From assembly GCF_001672755.1 (NCBI RefSeq), contig NZ_LZKI01000033.1, positions 1 through 64,000 of the forward strand: DNA of 64,000 nucleotides. Direction: 5' to 3'. The position numbers and the translations under genes are program-made. Source of the DNA: Mycobacterium colombiense. GTDB taxonomy: Bacteria; Actinomycetota; Actinomycetes; Mycobacteriales; Mycobacteriaceae. Positions within the stretch are counted from its first letter, which is position 1; every line of letters begins with the position of its first letter. Below, piece after piece: positions 8,215 to 16,666 of the stretch. Under the pieces are notes generated by a model. That model was not told the origin of the DNA. It was given only the letters and a program-made list of their open reading frames with translations, and ran no database searches.

Positions 8215-9423
8215 GTGACGACCAACGTTCACACCGCCGCCGGTGCCGGCGACGAAACCGTCAGCCTGCGTGACCCCTACCCGTTCTTCGCCCGCAAGCG
8301 GCGCGAGGCCGGCGTGTTCGCCGGCACGGTGATGGACTACTCCAAGACGCCAGAGTCCCTGATGCCCAAGCAGGAGTACTCGGCGATGTCGTTCGACGCG
8401 GTCAACACGGTGTTCCGGGACGGCCGGGTGTTCAGTTCCAAGCCGTACGACAAGACCATCGGCCTGTTCATGGGTCCGACGATTCTGGCGATGGCGGGCA
8501 AGAAGCACCGCGAACACCGCAACCTGGTTTCCGCCGCGTTCAAGTCCAAGGCGCTGGCCCGCTGGGAGCCCACCATCGTGCGGCCGATCTGCAATGGCCT
8601 GATCGACGAGTTCATCGAGACCGGTCGCGCCGACCTGATCCGGAACTTCACCTTCGAATTCCCCACCCGCGTCATCGCCGAGCTGCTGGGATTGCCGGCC
8701 GACGACCTGCCGATGTTCCGCAAGCGCGCCGTCCAATTGATCAGCTACCACGTCAATTACGAGGGTGCCTTCGAGGCGTCGGCCGCGCTCAAGGACTACT
8801 TCGTCGAACAGATTGAACGGCGCAAGTCCAAGCCCACCGAGGACATCATCGGCGACCTGGTCACTGCGGAGATCGACGGCGAAAAGCTCACCGACGAAGC
8901 AATTTACTCGTTCCTGCGGCTGCTGCTGCCCGCCGGCCTGGAGACCACCTATCGCTCGTCGGGGAACCTGCTGTATCTGTTGCTCACCCATCCCGAGCAG
9001 TTCGCCGCGCTGCAAGCGAACCGCGACTTGCTTGCGCCGGCCATCGAGGAAGGGTTGCGCTACGAGACGCCGCTGACCGTCGTGCAACGCTTCACGACCG
9101 AGGACACCGAGGTGGAAGGTGTGAAGATTCCGGCTCGGTCGGTGATCGGAGTGTGCATCGGTTCGGCCAACCGCGACGAACGGCGCTGGGAACGCTCCGA
9201 AGAGTTCGACATCTTCCGCAAGCACGTGCCACACATCTCGTTCGCCGCCGGTGAGCACACCTGCCTGGGTCTGCATCTGGCGCGGCTGGAAACGCGCGTC
9301 GCGATGGAATGCCTGCTGGACCGGCTGACCAACGTCACCTTGCTGACCGACGACGACCCGCACATCCACGGTCAGCCATTCCGGTCACCGAATGCGCTTC
9401 CGGTGACGTTCGACGCGAAGTAG
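8215..9423 (+). CDS. Cytochrome P450 (402 aa)
   Basis: Heme monooxygenase of the soluble bacterial type. The heme ligand is Cys350 in FAAGEHTCLG, the I-helix AGLETT has Glu243 and the following Thr pair, and the ExxR motif is in EEGLRYETP. The GTG start at 8215 has GGGAG 5 nt upstream. It leads an operon with the CoA-transferase and thiolase-like genes. It needs a ferredoxin and reductase that are not encoded nearby. The family number cannot be assigned without alignment. Likely hydroxylates the substrate of the cluster. Confidence 0.9.
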   Translation: MTTNVHTAAGAGDETVSLRDPYPFFARKRREAGVFAGTVMDYSKTPESLMPKQEYSAMSFDAVNTVFRDGRVFSSKPYDKTIGLFMGPTILAMAGKKHREHRNLVSAAFKSKALARWEPTIVRPICNGLIDEFIETGRADLIRNFTFEFPTRVIAELLGLPADDLPMFRKRAVQLISYHVNYEGAFEASAALKDYFVEQIERRKSKPTEDIIGDLVTAEIDGEKLTDEAIYSFLRLLLPAGLETTYRSSGNLLYLLLTHPEQFAALQANRDLLAPAIEEGLRYETPLTVVQRFTTEDTEVEGVKIPARSVIGVCIGSANRDERRWERSEEFDIFRKHVPHISFAAGEHTCLGLHLARLETRVAMECLLDRLTNVTLLTDDDPHIHGQPFRSPNALPVTFDAK

Positions 9424-9433
9424 GGTCGGCGAA

Positions 9434-10660
9434 ATGGTCAAAGTCATGACGGGCTTTCGGGTCCTGGAGCTTGCGCAGTTCACCTTCGTTCCGGCGGCGG
9501 GAGCCATCCTGGCCGACTGGGGAGCCGACGTCATCAAAGTCGAACACCCGGCGCGCGGCGACACCCAGCGCGGCTTTTTGAATATGGGTGGCATTCAAGT
9601 CGATCCGGAGCGGCACCCGCTGATGGAACATCCCAACCGCGGCAAACGCAGCGTCGGGATCGACGTCTCCACCCCGGGCGGTCAGGAAGTGATTTACGAG
9701 CTGGCCAAGACCGCGGACGTGTTCCTCACCAACTACATGCCCGCGCAGCGCCAGAAGCACAAGTTCGACGTGGAGCACATTCGCGCGGTGAACCCGAACA
9801 TCGTGTACGCCCGCGGCTCGGCCTACGGCGACAAAGGGGCCGAGCGCGATACGGGCGGCTACGACGGCACGGCGTTCTGGACGCGCAGTGGTATCGGGTA
9901 CGCCCTGACCCCCGAGGAACTGGGCGGCGCACTGGGACAAGGCATTCCGGCATTCGGCGACTCGATCGGCGGCATGTTCATCGCCGGCGGCATCTCGGCC
10001 GCGCTGCTGCATCGCGAGCGCACCGGCGAAGCCGTCGAACTGGACGTGTCGCTGCTGAGCACGGCGTGGTGGGCGGCGGGCGCCAGCGTGACGCAGGGCA
10101 TGGAGACCGGCGAAGTCATGCGCACGCCCATGCCGGGTTCGGGCGCGGCCTCGGTGAATCCTTTCATGGGCAACTACGAAAGCTCCGACGGAGGCACCAT
10201 CAACCTGTGCATCATCAGCCCGACCGGGCTGATCCGCGACACCTTCGAACACCTGGGCATTCCCGAGGCCGCCGACGATCCCCGCTTTTCCGAGGTGCTC
10301 CCGTTGATCCAGAACGCCGACGCGGCCGCCGAACTGATTTCAAAGGCCTTTGCCGGCAAGCCTTTTGACTATTGGCGCCAGCACCTCAAGACCATGAAGG
10401 GACAGTGGGCGCCGTTCCAGAGCCTCATCGATCTGGTCGACGACGAGCAGGCGATCGCCAACGACATGATCGCCGAGGTCGAGCTCGCCGGCGGCGGCAA
10501 GCCGTTCCGCGTGGTCCGCGGCCCCGTTCAGTTCAACCACGAGCCGTTGACGACGACACGGGCACCGCAGGCCAGCGAGCACACCGAGCTGGTCCTGATG
10601 GAGCTCGGCATGGACTGGGACCGCATCGAGGAGCTCAAGAATGCAGGAGCCATTGCGTGA
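9434..10660 (+). CDS. CaiB/BaiF family (class III) CoA-transferase (408 aa)
   Basis: Moves CoA between acyl groups through an aspartyl-CoA anhydride. The expected catalytic Asp is at about residue 176 in PAFGDSIGG. The N-terminal GFRVLELAQFTFVP and ADWGADVIKVEHP motifs are typical. It starts 10 nt after the P450 stop. In bile-acid and steroid pathways such enzymes recycle CoA between pathway intermediates, which would suit this cluster. The specific donor and acceptor are unknown. Confidence 0.86.
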   Translation: MVKVMTGFRVLELAQFTFVPAAGAILADWGADVIKVEHPARGDTQRGFLNMGGIQVDPERHPLMEHPNRGKRSVGIDVSTPGGQEVIYELAKTADVFLTNYMPAQRQKHKFDVEHIRAVNPNIVYARGSAYGDKGAERDTGGYDGTAFWTRSGIGYALTPEELGGALGQGIPAFGDSIGGMFIAGGISAALLHRERTGEAVELDVSLLSTAWWAAGASVTQGMETGEVMRTPMPGSGAASVNPFMGNYESSDGGTINLCIISPTGLIRDTFEHLGIPEAADDPRFSEVLPLIQNADAAAELISKAFAGKPFDYWRQHLKTMKGQWAPFQSLIDLVDDEQAIANDMIAEVELAGGGKPFRVVRGPVQFNHEPLTTTRAPQASEHTELVLMELGMDWDRIEELKNAGAIA

Positions 10661-10720
10661 GCTCTTACAGCAACCGCGCAGCGACGATGCAGAGCGAAGC
10701 GATGGGGAGGAGCGGCGCCC

Positions 10721-11866
10721 ATGAATGATGTCGCCATCATCGGCGTGGGTTTGCACCCGTTCGGGCGCTTCGAGGGCAAGTCGGCGATGCAGATGGGCGT
10801 CGACGCCATTCTCGCCGCGGTCGCCGACGCCGGTATCGCGTGGCGGGACGTCCAGTTCGCCACCGGCGGAAGCTGGACGGTGGCCAACCCGGACGCGATC
10901 GTCGGCATGGTCGGCCTGACCGGCATCCCGTTCACCAACGTGTTCAACGCGTGCGCGACCGCCGCCAGCGCCGCCAAGGCGTGCGCCGACGGCATCCGCT
11001 TGGGCGACTACGACATCGGGATCGCCATCGGCCTGGACAAGCATCCGCGCGGCGCGTTCACCGAGGACCCCGCCCTGGTGGGAATGCCGCGCTGGTATGC
11101 GGAGAACGGACAGTATCTGACGACCCAGTTCTTCGGCATGAAAGCCAACCGCTACCTGCACGATCACGGCGTCTCCCAGCAGACCCTGGCCAAGGTCGCC
11201 GCCAAGAATTTCCGCAACGGTGCCATCAACCCCAACGCGTTTCGCCGCAAACCGATCTCCGAAGAAGACATCCTGAACTCGGCGATGCTGAATTATCCGC
11301 TGACCCAATACATGTTCTGCGCGCCCGACGAAGGCGCCGCCGCCGTGGTCATGTGCCGAGCGGACATCGCGCACCGCTATACCTCCAAGCCCGTCTATCT
11401 GCGGGCGGTGGAGGTGCGCACCCGCCGTTACGGGGCCTACGAGGTGAACACCACCTGCGCGCCGGTGCAAGAAGACCTGGCCCCAACGGTTTACGCCGCC
11501 CGGACCGCGTTCGAGAAGGCCGGCATCGCGCCCGACGATGTCGACGTGATCCAGTTGCAGGACACCGACGCCGGCGCCGAGATCATCCACATGGCCGAGT
11601 GCGGGTTCTGCGGGCACGGCGATCAAGAGAAGCTCCTGGCCGACGGCGCCACCGAGATCAACGGAGCGATGCCGGTCAACACCGACGGCGGGCTGATCGC
11701 CAACGGCGAGCCCATCGGCGCCTCCGGCCTGCGGCAGATTCACGAGATCGTGTGCCAACTCCGCGGTGAGGCGGGCGAACGACAGGTGCCCGGTAACCCG
11801 AAGGTGGGGTTCACCCAGCTGTACGGCGCGCCGGGCACCGCCGCGGCGACCATCCTCACGACCTGA
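10721..11866 (+). CDS. Lipid-transfer-protein-type thiolase (381 aa)
   Basis: Thiolase-fold protein of the actinobacterial Ltp/SCP-x-like group. The acylation Cys is at residue 78 in NACATAAS, the second active-site region includes GFCGHG, and the C-terminal end reads GAPGTAAATIL. Such proteins act as thiolases or, with a DUF35 partner, as retro-aldolases in steroid side-chain removal. No DUF35 gene is next to it. A strong GGGGAGGAG ribosome site precedes ATG 10721. It is last in the P450 operon. Confidence 0.83.
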   Translation: MNDVAIIGVGLHPFGRFEGKSAMQMGVDAILAAVADAGIAWRDVQFATGGSWTVANPDAIVGMVGLTGIPFTNVFNACATAASAAKACADGIRLGDYDIGIAIGLDKHPRGAFTEDPALVGMPRWYAENGQYLTTQFFGMKANRYLHDHGVSQQTLAKVAAKNFRNGAINPNAFRRKPISEEDILNSAMLNYPLTQYMFCAPDEGAAAVVMCRADIAHRYTSKPVYLRAVEVRTRRYGAYEVNTTCAPVQEDLAPTVYAARTAFEKAGIAPDDVDVIQLQDTDAGAEIIHMAECGFCGHGDQEKLLADGATEINGAMPVNTDGGLIANGEPIGASGLRQIHEIVCQLRGEAGERQVPGNPKVGFTQLYGAPGTAAATILTT

Positions 11867-11867
11867 C

Positions 11868-11882
11868 GCACGCCGAGCGTGC
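11868..11882. terminator. Short hairpin after the thiolase-like gene
   Basis: GCACGC-CGA-GCGTGC forms a perfect 6-bp stem two bases after the stop, between convergent genes. No U-tract follows, which is usual for mycobacterial terminators. Placement supports a terminator role but it is short. Confidence 0.35.
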
Positions 11883-11933
11883 ACCGGCGGCGGCGACACG
11901 CCGAAGGCGCCCGCCATCAGTTCACGCTGGGCG

Positions 11934-13133
11934 CTAGGACGCTTTCTTCGCGACCGGCGCGTACGCCGGCTTGCCCAGGCCCAACATGTATTGCGCGATC
12001 ATGTTGCGGAACACCTCGAGCGTGCCGCCGTAGATTCCGACCAGCGGGGCGAACCGGTACACGTATTCCGCGGCCCCATTGTCGGCGGCGCCATCGGTGC
12101 CCAGGGGCAGCGTGGCCGCGGTGCCGAGGATGTCCATCAGGTCCGGAGAGATGTCACGCATCGTCTGCGCCAGGGCGACGCGCCCGAAGATGCTGGGCGC
12201 GCTCAGCGACGCTTCCATCCGCGCGGCGCTGCGCCCCAACCGATATGCCACCGCGGAATCGTCAATCAGCCTGCGTCCGTTCGGATCTCGTTCCGCTACT
12301 TTGGCCGCGGCCTTATCCAGGGCGTCGGCCATGAAACCGGCCTGGTGCATCATGATCGACACGTCCTGCAACCCGTCCGGGGCAGCCGCCACCGCGCCGT
12401 GCTCGGTGTTGAGGGGCTCACGCAGCACCGTCCATCCCGCGTTCACGTCGCCCAGGCGGTACTTGTCGTCGACGCGCACGTCGCTGTAGTAGACGATGTT
12501 GGTGCGGTCACCGTCGACGGTGCGGATGCCCTGAATCTCGATGCCCGCGGAGTTCAGCGGAACCAGGAACATGGTCAGGCTCTTGTGCTTCTGGGCGTCC
12601 GGATCGGTGTTGGTGATGAGGAAGACGTACTGGCAGTTGTGCGCTCCGGTGGTGAACATCTTGGAGCCGTTGATAATCCAGCTCGATCCATCCCCTTCCC
12701 GCACCGCGCGGGTCTTGCAGGTGGCGATGTCGGATCCGCCCTCGGGTTCGGTGTAGCCCAGGCACAGCCGGACACGCCCGCTGAAGACGCCCGGTAGCAC
12801 TTCGTCCCGCAACTCGGCAGAGCCGAACCTCGCGACCGAACGGGCCACCATGGCGGTGGTACCCCAGGTCACCCAGGGCACATGCGCGCGCCGCTTCTCC
12901 AGCTCCCAGATGCGGCGACGCAGCCGGCTGAAGCCGCCGTCGGCCTCCGGCTTCCATTCGCGCTCAAGGTAACCGGCGGCGCCCAACGCCAGGTGCACCC
13001 CTTCGTCGAAATTGTCACCCGTTTCCCGGTCCCGGCGCTTGACGTCTTCCGTCACATGAGTGCGCAGGAAGTCACGCGCTTCGGAGAGGAAGCGTTGATC
13101 GTCGTCGGACAGCGTGACCCGTGAGAAATCCAC
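11934..13133 (-). CDS. Acyl-CoA dehydrogenase, long subunit (399 aa)
   Basis: FAD-dependent acyl-CoA dehydrogenase. The flavin-binding region LGYTEPEGGSDIA and the C-terminal IYGGTLEVFRN are visible. The usual Glu of the YEGT motif is Gly, as in FadE subunits of steroid pathways where the catalytic base lies elsewhere. The GTG start at 13133 directly abuts the stop of the upstream shorter dehydrogenase gene. The pair probably forms an alpha2beta2 enzyme like ChsE1-ChsE2 or ChsE4-ChsE5 of cholesterol degradation. It is the last gene of the six-gene minus-strand operon starting at 18744. Confidence 0.85.
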   Translation of the reverse strand: MDFSRVTLSDDDQRFLSEARDFLRTHVTEDVKRRDRETGDNFDEGVHLALGAAGYLEREWKPEADGGFSRLRRRIWELEKRRAHVPWVTWGTTAMVARSVARFGSAELRDEVLPGVFSGRVRLCLGYTEPEGGSDIATCKTRAVREGDGSSWIINGSKMFTTGAHNCQYVFLITNTDPDAQKHKSLTMFLVPLNSAGIEIQGIRTVDGDRTNIVYYSDVRVDDKYRLGDVNAGWTVLREPLNTEHGAVAAAPDGLQDVSIMMHQAGFMADALDKAAAKVAERDPNGRRLIDDSAVAYRLGRSAARMEASLSAPSIFGRVALAQTMRDISPDLMDILGTAATLPLGTDGAADNGAAEYVYRFAPLVGIYGGTLEVFRNMIAQYMLGLGKPAYAPVAKKAS

Positions 13134-14180
13134 TTAGGCGCCCTTTCCACTTTCGCGTGCGGCGACCAGCTCGCCGATGTACTTGGCGCTGGCGCCGGGA
13201 TCGCCGCCGGCCAGAGCCCACCCGCGGGCACGCACCAGATACGCGGTCGCTGCGGCCTCCGCCGAAACACCAAGTCCACCTTGGATGTGCACGGCCATGG
13301 TCGCGGCCTTCGCCGCCTCCTCCGCCATGAACACGAACGCCGAGGGCGCCAGCTCCGGTCGCTCCTGCGGCTCGTTGTCCAGGAACCAGGCTGCGCGCCG
13401 CGCCAGGTTGCGACCGCCCTGCACGGTGATCGCGATGTTGGCCAGCGGGTGCGAGATGCCCTGCAGCGTGGAGATCGGCACACCCAGCGTGTAACGAGTC
13501 TTCGCGAACTCGGCCGCGATGGTCATGGTCTCCTCCACCAGGCCCACCAGCGCCGCGGCGCTGAGCACGCGCCACTCATCCAGCGCCCGTTGATATTCCG
13601 TCAATGCGCCGGATCCGCTGGCCAGCACGGTGCGGGTGTCGGCGGTCGCCGGGTCCACCCAGGCCATCGGCAACCGGCCGATGTTGTCCACCTTGGTCGG
13701 GCGCGTTCCGAAGGTCAACGCGACGACGTCGTCGCCGTCGCGAACGACGATCTGGTCGGCGATCGACCCGGTGGGCAGGAGCCGGGCACCGGAGGCGCTG
13801 TCGTGCTGCGGATCGAATGCGGCGAGTCGCTTGCCGTGGACGACGTCGGGCTCGGCCGCGCCGAGCCGCGCGAGCAGCCGTGCGGTGCACACCTGGTCGA
13901 TCCACGGAACCGGTGCCAGCGACCGGCCGATCTCCTCGGCCACCAGGGTCAGGTCGACGATCGTCGCACCGTCTCCGCCCGCGGATTCCGGGACGGCCAT
14001 GGTCGTTGCGCCCATGGCGCACAACCGCTCCCACAGGTTCTTGTCGAAGCCGGTTTCCTCGGCGGCTCGCACGGTTTCGATCGAACAATGCGCCTTGAAG
14101 AAATCGCGGTAGGCGGCCTGCAGCGCCTCGTGATCCGACGTCAGGCTGTAGTCGAGCCTACGTAGTTCATAGCGGTCCAT
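13134..14180 (-). CDS. Acyl-CoA dehydrogenase, short subunit (348 aa)
   Basis: Acyl-CoA dehydrogenase-like protein, shorter than the usual 380-400 residues. The N-terminal helical domain (MGATTMAVPESAGGDG) and the C-terminal IQGGLGVSAEA flavin/dimer region are present. The YEGTxE motif is missing and the chain ends soon after HIQGG. This is the pattern of the non-catalytic partner in heteromeric FadE complexes. ATG 14180 is chosen; a longer open frame upstream overlaps the amidohydrolase out of phase and is not coding. It probably pairs with the adjacent longer subunit. Confidence 0.83.
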   Translation of the reverse strand: MDRYELRRLDYSLTSDHEALQAAYRDFFKAHCSIETVRAAEETGFDKNLWERLCAMGATTMAVPESAGGDGATIVDLTLVAEEIGRSLAPVPWIDQVCTARLLARLGAAEPDVVHGKRLAAFDPQHDSASGARLLPTGSIADQIVVRDGDDVVALTFGTRPTKVDNIGRLPMAWVDPATADTRTVLASGSGALTEYQRALDEWRVLSAAALVGLVEETMTIAAEFAKTRYTLGVPISTLQGISHPLANIAITVQGGRNLARRAAWFLDNEPQERPELAPSAFVFMAEEAAKAATMAVHIQGGLGVSAEAAATAYLVRARGWALAGGDPGASAKYIGELVAARESGKGA

Positions 14181-14182
14181 CC

Positions 14183-15013
14183 TCAGCCTTCCTCCTGGCC
14201 ACCGAAGAAGAATTCTCGGGCATTGTTGTAGAGATAGTTGTCGAGCACGTCGGCGGGCAGGTCCAGCGCTGCAGCTTCGGGAACGACGCGGTGCATTTTC
14301 AGCACCGGCCAGTCGGAAGCGAAGATGATCTTGTTCGGCCCGCGGGTCCGCATGTAGTGCAACAGGCTGTCCGGCAACCGCTTCGGCGACCACGCCGACG
14401 TCATAAACCGCAGGTTGGCGTATTTGATCAACAGCCTGATCGCGACGTCCCACCACGGGTCCGCGCCGTGAATCATGCACAGCTTCAATTCCGGGAATCG
14501 CACACAGACCCGGTCCAGGTGGATGGGGTTCTGCACCTCGCCGGGGATGGGGGGCCCGGGAATGCCGGTGTTGATACACAGCGGCAGTTCGAGCTCGGCG
14601 CACTTGGTGTACAGCGGATAATAGACGGCGTCGCTGGGCGGGTACTGTCCGTCGCCCCAAAAGCTTGGTCCCACAGCGGCATAGGCGACGGGCAGGTCTT
14701 TGACGATGGCCGAGAGTTCGCGCAGGGACGGCATCGGGCGCAGCAGATTCACCCCGCCCATCGCCAGGGCGAAACGATCCGGCTTCTCCTCGACGAATTT
14801 GCGCGCGGTCACCGACGGCTTGGCCAGATTGTCCATCAGGATCGCCTTGCGCACGCCCTGGGCGTCCATCTCCTCGAGCAACTTCGACAACTCGACCGGG
14901 GCGAACATGGACTCCGGGCCCTTGAAGTAGTCGTCGCGCACCTTGAGCATCCAGCTCGGCTGCTGCTCGGTCTCGCCGAAGTGCACGTTGACCAGGCAAT
15001 CGATAGCTTTCAT
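14183..15013 (-). CDS. Amidohydrolase-family TIM-barrel protein (276 aa)
   Basis: Metal-dependent hydrolase/decarboxylase superfamily protein of the ACMSD/resorcylate-decarboxylase type. The late GADPWWD and FASDWPVLK motifs match the family's metal-binding strands; the N-terminal HxH motif is reduced to NVHF. ATG 15013 lies in an ATGA overlap with the upstream ligase gene. The stop is two bases from the next start. A second amidohydrolase lies at 16667-17869. Members of this family often accompany FadD/FadE genes in actinobacteria; the reaction is not known. Confidence 0.78.
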   Translation of the reverse strand: MKAIDCLVNVHFGETEQQPSWMLKVRDDYFKGPESMFAPVELSKLLEEMDAQGVRKAILMDNLAKPSVTARKFVEEKPDRFALAMGGVNLLRPMPSLRELSAIVKDLPVAYAAVGPSFWGDGQYPPSDAVYYPLYTKCAELELPLCINTGIPGPPIPGEVQNPIHLDRVCVRFPELKLCMIHGADPWWDVAIRLLIKYANLRFMTSAWSPKRLPDSLLHYMRTRGPNKIIFASDWPVLKMHRVVPEAAALDLPADVLDNYLYNNAREFFFGGQEEG

Positions 15014-16635
15014 GTCGACATCGGCGCCTTTGCTGTTGCGTGACGTTTCGCCCAACGGTAATCGGCCTTGCCGTTGCCCAACCGCTGGACCTGCTCGACG
15101 ACGAGGAACTCCTTGGGCGCCTTGAACCGTGCCAGTCGCGTTGTGCAGAGTGTGTGCAGCTCCTCGGCGGCCGGCGCGGCTCCATCACGGAGTTCGACGA
15201 GGGCGACGAGTTCTTCGCCCCAGCGTTCGCTGGGCCGGCCGACCACCAGCGCGTCGGCGATCGCCGGGTGGGCGCGCAGCACCTCTTCGACCTCCTCGAC
15301 GAAAACCTTTTCGCCGCCGGTGTTGACCACCAGTGAGTCCCGGCCGTACAACCGCAGCGCGCCGTCGGGCTCCAGCGCGGCCCTGTCACCGGATATCACC
15401 ACCCGCTTGCCGTCGATCTCGGGGAAGGTCTTGCGGGTCGCTTCGGGATCGTTGAAGTATCCCAGAGGTATTCGCCCTTCCCTGGCGACCCAGCCCACCT
15501 CCGACTCGCCGGGTGAAAGAAAGTGGCTGTAATCCTCGGACAGCACCAATCCGCCCTCGCGCAGCGTGAAGGTGTCGGCCTGGGTGCCGCGCCGACTGTG
15601 ACCGAAGCCCATGTTCCCGGTCTCCGAAGAGCCGTAACCGTTGATAAGGGTGATCTGGGGCAGCAGCTCCAGTAGGGCCTGCTGATATTTAGGATTCGTC
15701 GCGGCACCGCCGGTGCCGATGGCGTACAGCGACGACAGCTCGTAGGAACCACCCCGCAACTGCGCCACCAGCGGTGCGGCGTAGGCGTCGCCGACCATGG
15801 TCATCATGCCGACCTTCTCGCGCTCGGCCGTCTCCCAGACTATATGCGGATCAAGTCTTTTCGAGGTGTCGTAGAGCACCACGGGGGTGCCTGCCATGAT
15901 CGCCGCGAACGCCGTCCACATGCCGGCCGCGTGCATCAGCGGCGAGACCGCGAACCACGGGGCACCGGCGTCGCCCCGCACCTTGTCGTGGATCTCCTGG
16001 GCACAGGCGTGGTCGGCCCCCACCATCGAGGACACGTAGATGTCGGACTGTCGCCATAGCACGCCCTTGGGGCGGCCGGTTGTGCCTCCGGTGCAGATCA
16101 TCAGCAGATCGTCCGGGGACGCCGCTACGTGATGGTCGGTATCCCCCTGTGCCAGAGCATCTTCCAACGACACCGCGCCCGGTAACTCCGGGACGCCGCT
16201 TCCGTCGTCGACCGACACCAGCACGTCGACGCCTGCGCCCGTCAGCACGTCGGCGAAATTAGCGCCCAGGGCGCGGTGATAGATGACCGCCCGGGGTTTC
16301 ACATAGTCGAGCAGTTCGCCGACCTCGCGCGGGGTGTAGTAGTAGTTGATGTTCACCGGGACGGTGCGGGCCTTGAGGCAGCCGATGACCATGTCCGGAT
16401 ACAGATCATTGTGCATGACCAGCGCGACCCGGTCCTGCCCGCATTCCCAGTTCTGCAGGGACGCACGTTCGCGATGCGCCCCTAACCCTTTGCCCGCCAG
16501 GAAGTTCGCCAGCCGGCGAGTGCGCTCCGCCGACTCGCGGAAAGTGGTGCGGCGGCTGCCGCAAACCGTCATCGTCCGGTCTCCGATGACGTCGGCGATT
16601 TCGTCGAGAACCGCCCCGATGGTCCATTCGCTCAC
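15010..16635 (-). CDS. Acyl-CoA synthetase, FadD19-like (541 aa)
   Basis: Adenylate-forming acyl-CoA ligase, paralogous to the gene at 3838-5490. The P-loop reads CTGGTTGRPKG near residue 180, followed by the shared WRQSDIY, a GSSETG motif near 330, and the C-terminal catalytic Lys in LGNGKADYRW. The GTG start at 16635 is used. The 3' end overlaps the amidohydrolase by 4 nt. It probably activates a carboxylic intermediate of the same pathway before the dehydrogenase pair acts on it. Confidence 0.85.
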   Translation of the reverse strand: MSEWTIGAVLDEIADVIGDRTMTVCGSRRTTFRESAERTRRLANFLAGKGLGAHRERASLQNWECGQDRVALVMHNDLYPDMVIGCLKARTVPVNINYYYTPREVGELLDYVKPRAVIYHRALGANFADVLTGAGVDVLVSVDDGSGVPELPGAVSLEDALAQGDTDHHVAASPDDLLMICTGGTTGRPKGVLWRQSDIYVSSMVGADHACAQEIHDKVRGDAGAPWFAVSPLMHAAGMWTAFAAIMAGTPVVLYDTSKRLDPHIVWETAEREKVGMMTMVGDAYAAPLVAQLRGGSYELSSLYAIGTGGAATNPKYQQALLELLPQITLINGYGSSETGNMGFGHSRRGTQADTFTLREGGLVLSEDYSHFLSPGESEVGWVAREGRIPLGYFNDPEATRKTFPEIDGKRVVISGDRAALEPDGALRLYGRDSLVVNTGGEKVFVEEVEEVLRAHPAIADALVVGRPSERWGEELVALVELRDGAAPAAEELHTLCTTRLARFKAPKEFLVVEQVQRLGNGKADYRWAKRHATAKAPMST

Positions 16636-16666
16636 GGGCGCAGCCGGCCTTGAGTAATCAAGTCGA

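Noticed and set aside
10654..10672. TGCGTGA-GCTCT-TACAGCA as another copy of the TetR element
   Set aside because: It has several mismatches, lies at the end of a coding region inside an operon and is not needed to explain expression of the thiolase-like gene.
14181..15389. Upstream extension of the short acyl-CoA dehydrogenase frame
   Set aside because: The extension covers the amidohydrolase and ligase genes in another frame and has no dehydrogenase sequence; the start at 14180 fits the family.
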